From Bacteroidaceae bacterium (GTDB taxonomy: Bacteria; Bacteroidota; Bacteroidia; Bacteroidales; Bacteroidaceae), in assembly GCA_017379075.1 (NCBI GenBank), contig JAFNXL010000041.1, forward strand, positions 1-64,000: a stretch of 64,000 nucleotides of DNA. Direction: 5' to 3'. Every line of letters begins with the position of its first letter. Within the stretch, counting starts at the first letter, position 1. Shown here in pieces: positions 9,261 to 18,600 of this stretch. The position numbers and the translations under genes were made by a program. The notes beneath the pieces are model-generated. The model saw nothing but the letters and a program-made list of their open reading frames with translations, ran no database searches and was not told where the DNA came from.

Positions 9261-9659
9261 TCATTCGGTGAAACTTTTTTCCACAAGTTCTATCGGCAGT
9301 CCATCGGGATCATGGAAGAAACAAAATCTTTCTCCATTGGGCGCAGTTCGGACAGGCTCGTGGGCGACCTGCATCCGTTCCAATACAGAAACGGCTTCGG
9401 TTATGTCAGCTACCGTAAAGGCCAGATGCCGCAAACCGCAGGCTTCGGGGTAGGAGGGGCGAGGCGGTGAGCCGGGGAAGGAAAACAATTCTATCAGATA
9501 CTCGCCATTCAATGCGAGACGTCCCATCATGGAGTTCCGCTCTTCCCGATACTCCTCGCCAATCACTTCCAGACCCAGCACTTGGGTATAGAAGGATCGT
9601 GAGCGGTTATAGTCCGATGCGATTATCGCAATATGGTTTACGGACTTCAGGTGAAGCAT
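9261..9659 (-). CDS. VOC-family (glyoxalase/bleomycin-resistance fold) protein
   Basis: A 132-aa single-chain vicinal-oxygen-chelate protein with two beta-alpha-beta-beta-beta halves. It starts with NHIAIIASDYNRSRSFYTQVLGLEV, and the metal-ligand positions of glyoxalase-like proteins appear as His in NHIAI, Glu in YLIELFSF, His in LRHLAFTV and Glu in LPIELVEK. It resembles the small GloA2-type proteins of Bacteroidetes and Firmicutes, whose substrates are mostly unproven. It lies between the CotH gene (22 nt upstream) and the GH36 gene (20-nt gap or 4-nt overlap), so the three are probably one transcript. No sugar-related role is proven. Confidence 0.85.
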   Translation of the reverse strand: MLHLKSVNHIAIIASDYNRSRSFYTQVLGLEVIGEEYREERNSMMGRLALNGEYLIELFSFPGSPPRPSYPEACGLRHLAFTVADITEAVSVLERMQVAHEPVRTAPNGERFCFFHDPDGLPIELVEKSFTE

Positions 9660-9681
9660 ATACTGAAGTATAAGTTATGTG

Positions 9682-12600
9682 TTATTGAACAACAACCTTG
9701 CGGCCATTTATGATATATATGCCCCTGGGGAGACGGTCTTTAGCACTGACCATGCGACCATCGATAGTATAGATGTGACGGTCCATTGTGCTTTGTGGTT
9801 TCTCATCCTCTGCGATGTCCAGAATGGGAGTGGGGTCATTTACCACATCAGGATATTTCTCTGCATACCCCAAAGTGTTGGCCAAATGGTCATATATATG
9901 ATTGGCACGGGCAGTAAGCCATTCCTTGGCCATCTTCATTTGCTCTTCATAGTCCGCATAACCCCAAAGCTCGCTGTTGTGGTCAAAACTGGGTTGCGCA
10001 TATTCTCTGTATTCATCGCAGAAGTCCAACAGTTCCTGCAGATGATTCTGTATGAAGTCTGTCCAGACGCGGAAATATTCGCGTTCAAATGCCTCTCCGC
10101 TCTTATAACGCAGATCTCTGGCATATTGCCATGCCTCCATGTTCGAAGCCCCTGTCCAGTAGTCTTCTGTGGGATTCATATAGAAATAATTGTGATTCTT
10201 TTCAAAACCGAATCCCCAGTCCAAATCCCATACCGGTCCGAAATGGATAAGGCTGTCGGCGTTCAGCACGTCACGACAGAAGTAGTATGTGCTCTTGGGA
10301 TGCATGAGCTCGTAATTGACCACCAACTCGTTGGTCATCAGGAACGTGGCCATGCTTTGTACATTGGCGTGACTTTCAACTCCAGTTCCTTGCTTCAGAG
10401 CGCGAAGGAAACCGGTGATGAAACGTCTTTTTATATTATCTATAAACTCTTTCTTCTTTTCATCATCCCAAATATATTTATCTTCGAATTCCGGTTCCTT
10501 AATGTTAACAGGCAGAGAGTAATAGGTTGTGGCAGTCCTGAATTTATTGATCTCGTCATAATAGGTGTCCAGTTCCATGAGGACGGCATTTTCCAAGGTG
10601 TCAGAGACATCAAGGCTGTTGTTGCCAAAGCCGACTTTCTCCGTCAGATTATAGCTGCCTCTGTATTCGCCGTTGACATATAGCTCTACGGGAATGAAAT
10701 CATTCGTAGCCTGTGTGCCCACCATGCGTGCCACCTTCATGCCGATGGCATTGCTCATCATGGACATGTGCTGTTTGTTGGCGATGAGGTTCCAGTGCTT
10801 GCCTTTCTTCAGACCCAGTACGCTCGCTTTTGAACTGAACTTGAAGTGATAAGGATTCTTGTCCTTGGGATTGCTGGACCATGAAGAGTTTCCGCGGCCC
10901 TTTATCTGCATAGGCATTTCGGCCATATCGGGGAATACTCCGCCACCATCAATGGCAATGGTGCCATCCTTGTATGTGGCCTTGGTGGATACGGGTCTGC
11001 CGTCGGCAGTTGTGATGTAGATGGCAGGCACTCCGTATTCGCCCGTAGGACTGTCTGTGAGGAAGTCTACTTGAATACGGTAGTCTTTACCGAAGGGCAG
11101 CATCATGAATTTGCCTCCTGCTGTTGTGCGCAACATCTGGTAATTCTCGCGTGAAACGGTGTAGATCACTTCGTGTTTGAAGCTGTTGCGGCTAATCTTG
11201 CTTTTTTGCAACTTGTCTGCCACATAGACTCTTGCGCCGGCGGTATCAGAGAGTTGGAAAGAGGGCGTGAGCCATTTGCCAATTCCAGCCACGGTCAACT
11301 GTACGATGCTGTCATTGATGATGGTACCCAAGGCATCCTCAATGATGTCGGGGTTGTATTTGTCGTTGAACTTGAAAGAAGTGATTTGTGCAAAACTAGT
11401 TGGAGCATCATTGCTGATGCGTTCATAATCGTCTGACTGATAAGTGAATGACGTGCCGTCTTTGGCGGTAATCTGCAATCTGCCGCCTGACTCTTCCATG
11501 CTGCTCAGATAACTTTCGGGGAATGCATCCACACCGCCATCTGTGCGGAAGACGTAACTGATGGGGCCTTCCGGTTCCAGCAAAGTGCTTCCGTCCTTTA
11601 CCGTAACTTTACAAGAGGCATAGCAGTAACCGCCATCCAGAGAATAGACTCCGATTTGTGTGGTTCCAGGGGCAACGCCGGTTACTTCTCCGGTGGTGTT
11701 GTTCACAGTGCAAATCTCCTCATCCTGAGAGAAGAACCAAACGGAAGTGTTGCTGGCATTTTGTGGCTCTAAACTGTATTTCAGTCTTGCGCTTTCGCCA
11801 GGGAACAAGGACAGGGAAGAAGGTTCTAATGTAATGGCGGTAACGTATACAAATTCGCCCACAGCATTTAGATTCTGTTCTGTGAAGACAATGTTGGAGC
11901 CTTTGTCCTTTGGCGCATCGGCACTACGCCAAATGCCAATCCAGTTCTCGTTGTTGAAATCGTTCCAGCAGGATGTGGGATAACCGGGATAATGGAAGTT
12001 GTAACCACCGGAGGCGTTGTCGCTCAATTTCCATTTGTAGGTGCCAATTGAGGTTGTCTTATTTTCCATCACAATCGGAGTCTCGTTCGAACCTCTGGAG
12101 GCATAGACCTTGTAAGTGGCACCGGACACGTAGTTGTAAATCTCAAATCCGTCTTCCGCATTTCCAACAAAAGCCCACAACTGGTCTTCAAGAATGTTTT
12201 CCGTTTCTTCACACTGGAGTTTGTTGCCCTTGGTGTAGATGTTTTTCTTGCCACGGATGGTCATGGTGTACCAGTGTGTATTGCTGGCCAACGAACCGTC
12301 TTCCAGTTTCTTTGTGGGTTTAAAAGGCAACCCTTCATAAGAGGGAGTGTCAGGGTCACCGGAAATTAACTTGAATGTCATGCGGCATCCGTTGTCGCTT
12401 GGCGCACGATTGTTTACCCATAACGTAAGCAGGCCATCGCCATGGAGGTCATTGATGCAGGTATAGTTATCTTTGGGATAGTAGAAATTATATCCGTTTC
12501 CGTTCTGCGAAACCTTGAACGTGCGGGGAGAGAATGCCTGGCCTATGCCGGTCATTACAATTGGGTCATGTGTGGTGCCGTTGGCCGCATAGGCTATCTG

Positions 12601-12960
12601 GCTGGCGCCTTTGGCTTTGTTGAATACCCTGAAGCCGGAAACATTGTCGCCGGTAAAACACCACAGGTACTCGTCGCTTAGTTCGCTGGAAGAAACCGCC
12701 GAGCAATAAACCTGGTTAGAGCCTTTCTGCGTGTGCCAAAGTTTGCCGGAACTCACGCTGATGCTATACCAGTGTGTGTCGCTGGCAAACTCACCATTGT
12801 GTATGGTGGTGATTTCGAAAGGAATGTCTAATCCGTCATTTGCATCAGAATATTTTTCATCTAATTGGGCATAGGCGGAAGTTGGTGCCATAAGGCGGGT
12901 TAAAAAGAGCACTGCTAACAAAAGATAGCGGCAACTGGTTTTGGCATTCTGCTTGTTCAT
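9682..12960 (-). CDS. Secreted CotH-kinase-domain protein with trefoil-like and Big_2 modules
   Basis: The 1092-aa protein has a signal peptide (about 1-32, ending SAYAQ). Two related modules follow near 60-200 and 230-365, each with HWYxMxI, a region ending LW.F.G(N/D) and an NxxxGxxYxxY-like core; they look like lectin-type beta-trefoil repeats. A bacterial Ig-like (Big_2) domain lies near 370-455. The CotH domain spans about 640-1000, with MQIKGRGNSSW, LKKGKHWNLIAN, ELYVNGEYRGSYNLTEKV and FGPVWDLDWGFGFEKN. CotH proteins are atypical kinases, known for spore coat phosphorylation; the substrate here is unknown. The last ~30 residues (IYTIDGRMV...LPRGIYIINGRKVVVQ) form the short tail shared with other exported proteins here. 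The start at 12960 is chosen for the signal peptide. Confidence 0.85.
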   Translation of the reverse strand: MNKQNAKTSCRYLLLAVLFLTRLMAPTSAYAQLDEKYSDANDGLDIPFEITTIHNGEFASDTHWYSISVSSGKLWHTQKGSNQVYCSAVSSSELSDEYLWCFTGDNVSGFRVFNKAKGASQIAYAANGTTHDPIVMTGIGQAFSPRTFKVSQNGNGYNFYYPKDNYTCINDLHGDGLLTLWVNNRAPSDNGCRMTFKLISGDPDTPSYEGLPFKPTKKLEDGSLASNTHWYTMTIRGKKNIYTKGNKLQCEETENILEDQLWAFVGNAEDGFEIYNYVSGATYKVYASRGSNETPIVMENKTTSIGTYKWKLSDNASGGYNFHYPGYPTSCWNDFNNENWIGIWRSADAPKDKGSNIVFTEQNLNAVGEFVYVTAITLEPSSLSLFPGESARLKYSLEPQNASNTSVWFFSQDEEICTVNNTTGEVTGVAPGTTQIGVYSLDGGYCYASCKVTVKDGSTLLEPEGPISYVFRTDGGVDAFPESYLSSMEESGGRLQITAKDGTSFTYQSDDYERISNDAPTSFAQITSFKFNDKYNPDIIEDALGTIINDSIVQLTVAGIGKWLTPSFQLSDTAGARVYVADKLQKSKISRNSFKHEVIYTVSRENYQMLRTTAGGKFMMLPFGKDYRIQVDFLTDSPTGEYGVPAIYITTADGRPVSTKATYKDGTIAIDGGGVFPDMAEMPMQIKGRGNSSWSSNPKDKNPYHFKFSSKASVLGLKKGKHWNLIANKQHMSMMSNAIGMKVARMVGTQATNDFIPVELYVNGEYRGSYNLTEKVGFGNNSLDVSDTLENAVLMELDTYYDEINKFRTATTYYSLPVNIKEPEFEDKYIWDDEKKKEFIDNIKRRFITGFLRALKQGTGVESHANVQSMATFLMTNELVVNYELMHPKSTYYFCRDVLNADSLIHFGPVWDLDWGFGFEKNHNYFYMNPTEDYWTGASNMEAWQYARDLRYKSGEAFEREYFRVWTDFIQNHLQELLDFCDEYREYAQPSFDHNSELWGYADYEEQMKMAKEWLTARANHIYDHLANTLGYAEKYPDVVNDPTPILDIAEDEKPQSTMDRHIYTIDGRMVSAKDRLPRGIYIINGRKVVVQ

Positions 12961-12984
12961 GAGATTTTCGATTGTTTTATCGTG

Positions 12985-13016
12985 CAAAATTACGGGGTTT
13001 TAGCATAACAAGCAAA
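12985..13016 (-). promoter_or_regulatory. Promoter of the CotH-VOC-GH36 unit
   Basis: On the minus strand TTTG (13016-13013), 20 bp, TAATTTTG (12992-12985). This lies about 25 nt before the start codon at 12960, which agrees with that start rather than the in-frame ATG at 12987. Confidence 0.65.
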
Positions 13017-13325
13017 AAAATAAAGATAAAAATCTTTAAATAATTTTAAAATCGGTTTCTTCTCAGCCAGAGGGCATCGCTTCTTAATCGTAATAATCTT
13101 TTACAGAACAAATCCTATTGACCTCATCAGGCTCGGTGCAATGACTTATCTTAAATCCTATGCTGTAAGGTGTGGCGCAAAAAACGGCCTCCCGTGGAAA
13201 AAATTTTTCTCTCGCGAGGAAAAAAGAAAACTGTCCTGTTCTAATCCTTTATCCCTGCTTGCTCAGTACGGCCTTGATCTTCCTAAAATGAAAAAATCAG
13301 ATAAAAAAAATATTTGACAGTTTGC
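13017..13325. other. Intergenic stretch, no gene seen
   Basis: About 300 nt without a coding-looking frame. It contains AT-rich tracts and two short GC-rich near-palindromes (CCTCCCGTGG near 13189 and CTCTCGCGAGG near 13211) flanking an AAAAAATTTTT core. Nothing more can be supported. Confidence 0.4.
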
Positions 13326-13362
13326 AAAAAAAAGTCCGTAAGTATGGTTGGACTTACGGACT
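13326..13362 (-). terminator. Terminator of the GH30-DUF308 unit
   Basis: AGTCCGTAAGT (13333-13343) pairs perfectly with ACTTACGGACT (13352-13362). On the minus strand the stem is followed directly by eight T residues (13333-13326), 30 nt after the DUF308 stop. Confidence 0.85.
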
Positions 13363-13391
13363 AATTGATGCAAGTTTTGAAAGTGAGATGC

Positions 13392-13961
13392 TTATTCTAT
13401 AATTTCAGCCTCTTGTATGGCGTTTTCTTTCCTTATTTTCCGCTGGTATGCCGCCAGCCGGATGCCGTAGAACAATTCTGAGGCTCCGTTGAAAATGCAG
13501 CAACAGCCAATGATGACGAATGGTAATGAGGCCGACTGGAGAGGGTAGGCCAGAACCATTATGCCGGCTCCGGTTACGCAAATCGGAAACAGGAAAGACC
13601 ACCAACGCACCGGTGCAATGCGACGGTACATGTAGATGGAAATCAGTTGGTTCATGCCTATTACGACAATGACTGCCCCTAACAGATACATCAGGACGGA
13701 AATGAACTTGTCTGGGAAAAGTCCTAACAGGACACCTAGACCGATGCTTCCCAGTCCGGTCAGAGGAAAGACAGGCACCACAGGAGCCGATTTGGAGAAT
13801 CTGGCACGAATGTAATGCAGGATTGACATCAGTCCGGAGAAAGCGAATAGCGCGCCTATGACTTGGACAATGAATGCCGGTGTGTCCGGATTAAGCACCA
13901 GCAACAGGCCAATCATGAACATGCATAGTGAACGGAAGATGTAGCTTGAAAAAATTTTCAT
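13392..13961 (-). CDS. DUF308 (HdeD-like) integral membrane protein
   Basis: A 189-aa protein with about six hydrophobic helices arranged as repeated helix pairs, as in DUF308/HdeD family proteins. Examples of helices are IFRSLCMFMIGLLLVL, VIGALFAFSGLMSILHY, LTGLGSIGLGVLLGLF and VLMYLLGAVIVVIGM. The C-terminal ~20 residues are charged and cytosolic (QRKIRKENAIQEAE). HdeD is linked to acid resistance in E. coli, but most members have no known function and none should be assumed here. It follows the GH30 gene by 17 nt on the same strand and is followed by a strong terminator, so the two genes form an operon. Confidence 0.8.
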   Translation of the reverse strand: MKIFSSYIFRSLCMFMIGLLLVLNPDTPAFIVQVIGALFAFSGLMSILHYIRARFSKSAPVVPVFPLTGLGSIGLGVLLGLFPDKFISVLMYLLGAVIVVIGMNQLISIYMYRRIAPVRWWSFLFPICVTGAGIMVLAYPLQSASLPFVIIGCCCIFNGASELFYGIRLAAYQRKIRKENAIQEAEIIE

Positions 13962-13978
13962 ATTTGTACGTTGTTAGG

Positions 13979-15415
13979 TTACCACTGGAATGATGATACC
14001 GCACGGGCTGGGATGGTGTAGTTCACATAGTCCTTGCCATTGGCGGAGACACTGAATTCGATGGGGTGGTTGGCTTCGTTCATGCAGACAAAGGCAATGC
14101 TCTTGTCCGGATTGACGAAGGCGGAGCACATCAGACCTTGTGGCAGATGTGGCAATTTTGTCTGTACCCTGACTGCACCGGGCTTGACTACTTTGGACAA
14201 ATGTCCAATGATGTAATAATGAGAGTTGTAGGTGATGTCCGTATAGTTTGAACGCTCAATGTCCACCGCGCCATAACAAGTCTGACATCCGCCTTCGCGG
14301 TTGGGGCCACGTTCGGAGTCGAGCATCAGGTTCCATACCATAACGGCTTTGCATCCGTTGTTTACGGTGCCCAGCGCCACCTCTCGCATATCATCGGTAA
14401 GACGCTTTGCCAGATTGCGTCCATCGTTCCACATGCCGATACTTGTCTCGGTGAAAATCAGTTCCTTGTCGGGACGCTTGTATCCTACGTCAAGAAGTTC
14501 TTCCCTGTTGCCTCCGTAATTGTGATAGGCGGCTCCGGTAAGGAAAGCGGCGGCTTCCTCGTCATTATAGATTTTCAGCGTGTAATCTTCTTCATCTATA
14601 ATGTTGTCATAGTTGTAATTATGGTCAAACGCATAGATTTTTGCGGTGATTTCGGCACGCTTGAAGGCAGGGCCCAATGCGTCGCGGACAAACTTGAGCT
14701 CTTCGCGCCAGCCCATATACAACGAAGCGGAATTGCCGCGGTTAAGAGGCTCATTCTGAGGGGTAACGGCATATATGGAAATGCCGTGTTCGGCAAAAGT
14801 CTGCACCCATTTGACAAAATAGGTGGCATAGTCTTGGTAATACTTGGGGTTGAGTTGTCCGCTTGTCCATGAATCAAAAGATTTCAAATCTTTTAAATTG
14901 TCCACTTTCATCCATTTGGGACATGTCCAGGGCGATCCCAGAATCTTTATCTCAGGATTGATTTCAAGAATCTCCTTGAGAATGGGGATGACGTATTCAA
15001 GTTCTTCTTTTTGCAAGGCGAAGTTTTCTATGCCAGGCTTGTCGCAACAAGTATATTCGCTAAGTGAAAAGTCGGAGCAACCGATACTGATGCGGATATA
15101 GCTGTATCCCAAACCTTTGGAGTGGGAAAATGTCTTCACCAGGAAGTCCTTTCGGGCAGCTTCGCTCATCTGCATCAAGTTGTAGCAGGAACTGCCGGTT
15201 ACCGCAGCGCCGAATCCGTCCATTTCCTGGTATTTTACATTCGGGTCAATGATAATCTGCAATGGATTTTCCGCCGTTTTCTCAAGTTTGATTTTCTGCA
15301 AATCAAAAGATTGCTCGCGGTTTGCCGTGGTGGTCATAACCTGTGCTTTGCGGGCAAAACCACAGATGGGCATGCAAGTAAGGCATGCGAGCAGGAGTAA
15401 ATGGTTCTTTTTCAT
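13979..15415 (-). CDS. GH30-family glycoside hydrolase, secreted
   Basis: A 478-aa exported enzyme with a signal peptide (about 1-21, LLACLTCMPICGFA). The TIM barrel shows QEMDGFGAAVTGSS, YIRISIGCSDFS, ILGSPWTCPKWMK, the acid/base E222 in AVTPQNEP and the nucleophile E323 in LIFTETSIGMW. The barrel is capped by a short beta domain at the C-terminus (about 415-478). The layout matches GH30 glucosylceramidase or endo-beta-1,6-glucanase types (subfamily 1 or 3), so beta-glucan or glucosylceramide-like substrates are possible; the subfamily is not certain. A -7 box TATCTTTG on the minus strand (15452-15445) precedes it. It is followed by the DUF308 gene in the same transcript. Confidence 0.9.
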   Translation of the reverse strand: MKKNHLLLLACLTCMPICGFARKAQVMTTTANREQSFDLQKIKLEKTAENPLQIIIDPNVKYQEMDGFGAAVTGSSCYNLMQMSEAARKDFLVKTFSHSKGLGYSYIRISIGCSDFSLSEYTCCDKPGIENFALQKEELEYVIPILKEILEINPEIKILGSPWTCPKWMKVDNLKDLKSFDSWTSGQLNPKYYQDYATYFVKWVQTFAEHGISIYAVTPQNEPLNRGNSASLYMGWREELKFVRDALGPAFKRAEITAKIYAFDHNYNYDNIIDEEDYTLKIYNDEEAAAFLTGAAYHNYGGNREELLDVGYKRPDKELIFTETSIGMWNDGRNLAKRLTDDMREVALGTVNNGCKAVMVWNLMLDSERGPNREGGCQTCYGAVDIERSNYTDITYNSHYYIIGHLSKVVKPGAVRVQTKLPHLPQGLMCSAFVNPDKSIAFVCMNEANHPIEFSVSANGKDYVNYTIPARAVSSFQW

Positions 15416-15576
15416 TTTTTCCAGATATTAGGAGTTACTGTTTGCAAAGATATGGAAAGTTTTTCAGAGTAGCGTGTTTAAATGTATGTATTTTTGATTT
15501 TTAAGTATATTTAGCAGTTCATTAAGAGCACTTCTTGGTTATAAAAATAAATTTATGTAAAAAAAAGTTTTTTTTC

Positions 15577-15607
15577 TTGTCCGTATAATAAAAATAGTGT
15601 ACTTTTG
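15577..15607 (+). promoter_or_regulatory. Promoter of the 1372-aa surface protein gene
   Basis: TTG (15577-15579), 20 bp, TACTTTTG (15600-15607). The region before it is a long A/T tract, and the leader of about 75 nt is A-rich and unstructured (AAATAAAATAAAAAC...), a feature of strongly translated Bacteroidetes genes. Confidence 0.75.
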
Positions 15608-15689
15608 TACATTATTCCTGTATAAGGTATATATGTGGACAATACATTAATTAAATAAAATAAAAACATTTAACAAAACAATTAAATTT

Positions 15690-18600
15690 ATGAAAGCGAA
15701 AAGACTACTTACGTCTCTGGCGCTTGTCGCCAGTACGGGTGTTGCATTGCATGCACAGTACGACCCGAGTCTGAGGCCAATAGCCGATGCTCAATGGGAT
15801 TTCGAGAACGCAGCCAATTTCACTGAGAACTCTATTGAAGGCTCAGCATTTTCAATTGAATGCGGTCTCGCAGGAACGAAAACATTTTCTCTGGGCGAAA
15901 ATAACATTAGCCCAATAGATGGTCCAAGTGCGGAAGATAAAGCCATTACTTTGCAGCCTGGCGATATTTTCAAGATGAATCTGAACACAACAGAGACAGT
16001 GAGCAACTACACATTGTTGTGGAATGTACGTATCAGTTCTATTGCTAAATATCACGCTTTGCTCCAAACTGCTCCCGACAATACAACTGACGGTGATTTG
16101 TTTATTAACAAAAGCGGACAGGTTGGACTTGCCTTTACTGGATTCGGATATGGTGGTAACGTTACACTCAACGAATGGCACACCATCGTGCTTAGCGTAA
16201 AAGACGGAGTTCCCACAACTTATATGGATGGTGCAGTTCTGTTCGCAGGTTCTGCTGCCGATGCACGTTTTACTCTGCAGAACGGCTATGGCCTGCTTTT
16301 CTGTGATGAAGATGGTGAGTATGATGCCATGGACGTTTCAAAAGTGGCATATTGGAACCGTACTTTGACTTTGGATGAAGTCTTCCCCGAAGATCCTTCT
16401 CTGATGCCCGAATTGGTTGACGGTTTCTATCAGCTTGAAGATGCTGCAGACCTCAATTGGTTTGCAAAGCGTGTAAACAAGGGAGATAAGACCATCAATG
16501 CTGTTCTGGCTAACGACATTGACATGCAGGGCGTTGAATATACTCCTATCGGTACCACAACAAACAAATATGCTGGTAAATTCGATGGTCAGAATCATGT
16601 AATCAGCAATCTGATTGTAAACCTGCCCAATCAGGACTATGTGGGTGTATTCGGCGTAATCACCGGTGGTGCTGAGATTAAGCACTTCACTGTAGACAAT
16701 ACCTGTGCATTCATTGGTAAGGCCTTTATGGGTGTTGTCGGTGGTTCAAATGACGGCGGAACAATCATTATCGATGGAATTGGTAGTGAGGCAAACTTTA
16801 CCGGTAGTGCCCAGAATATTTCAGGTATTTTCGGTGTAAACATGGGTGGAGCCAGCAAGCCCCAGATCAGCAACTGTTATGTAACCGGTAAGATTGTCGG
16901 TGCAAGAGAAAGTGCTGCTATCTCTGGTTGGGCTAACGGTGGTTCTGTTGCCAATTGCTACAGCATTGCTGAGGTTACTGGTGCTGACAATGCTTCTGCT
17001 ACATATACTCGTGGTAACCCTGTAATGAGCAACAACTACTCTAAAGATGGTGCAAATGGCTCAACTGTTGTTACAGAAGAGGATTTGACCTCTGGTAAGT
17101 TGGCATTTATGCTGAATGGAAATCAGGACGAAGTACACTTTATGCAGACTATCGGTACTGATGCTTTCCCCACATTCGCTGGCAAGCAGGTATATTTGGC
17201 ATGTGCTGATGGTATCGATTGTACTGGTGCTCCTAAGGGCGAGACCTTCGTATATACAAATGATGCCGAGATCGCAACTGCTGTAGACAGACACAACTTT
17301 GTTGAAGGTGTTTGTACAGAATGTGACCTCCTTAAGGAAGACGGCTTCCAACCCAATGAAGACGGTGTTTATGAAATCTCTACTCCTCAGGGATTGTACT
17401 ATTTTGCACACAGAGTTTCTACTCGTCCTTCTCGCGAGGTATTTAAGGCTCGCCTGACTGCAGACATCGACTATACACATTTCAACAGAATGATTGGTGG
17501 TCGTGGAAATGAGCAGAACTTCGAAGGCGAATTTGACGGACAGGGTCACACCGTAACTGTTAATTTGACCGAACCTAACACTTGTAACTATGAAGATTGC
17601 GCATTGTTCGGTGGAATCAACAATGGAACCATCAAGAACTTGATAGTCGATGGTACCGTTAACTCTCCCCAGAAGTTTGCTGCAGGATTGGTTGGCCATG
17701 CTTGGGGAAACAACAATATTGAGAACGTCATTTCTAATGTCAACATAATCAGCACTGTAAACGGTGACGCTACAAATGGTGGTTTGATTGCTGTAAATAA
17801 TAGTTCAGCAACAACAAACATCAAGAATGTATTGATTGCCGGCTCGCAGCAGTCAGAAACAGCTAATAGCTGTGGTGCTATCATTGGTTGGACAGATAGT
17901 AAGGTATATGCTGAAAACGTATTGGTTATCGCTGACCTTGCTGTTGGTGCCGCTAATTCTGACATTACCAGCCGTAACAACGGAAACTTCAACGGAACTA
18001 ACATTTATTATGCAGCTGCTTTCCAAGGTGACGGTGCAAACTACAGCAAGGGCATTGAGACTAACGCAGAAGAATTGGCAAGCGGTGCCATCGCCAGCAT
18101 CCTCGGATGGGGTCAGACACTTGGCACAGATGCCACTCCCTCTCCCTTCAGCACAGCTAAGGTTTACAAGTATGGTAGCGAATATACCAATACTTACAGC
18201 GCAGCATTGACCCTGCCCGTATTGAGTACTCCTGAAAACCCCGTATTCTATTATATTAAGAATGTACGTAGAAACCAGTATGTAACTTACACTGGCGCTC
18301 AGATGACTCAGGCAGCTGCTCCTGCTGGCTACGAAAATATGTTCTATTTCGTTGCTGCTGGCGAACCTCAGGGCAACTTTGTTCCTGTTACCATCCACAA
18401 TGCTGTAGCTGGTGGCAAGGCAATGAAGGACTTCATGAATTGGGGTGACGCAACTGTATGGAACATCCTGACCCAGACTTCTGGTGACAGAAGTTCTAAG
18501 GACGGTCTGTTCATCGGTATGGCTTCTTCAACAGACATGGGCAACACTTCAATTTGGTGGAATGACCATAGCGGTCAGTTTGTAGGTAGCTGGAACTGCG

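Noticed and set aside
9679..10683. Plus-strand open frame of 334 codons opposite the CotH gene
   Set aside because: The opposite strand has clear CotH motifs in this stretch; no family pattern in the plus-strand protein.
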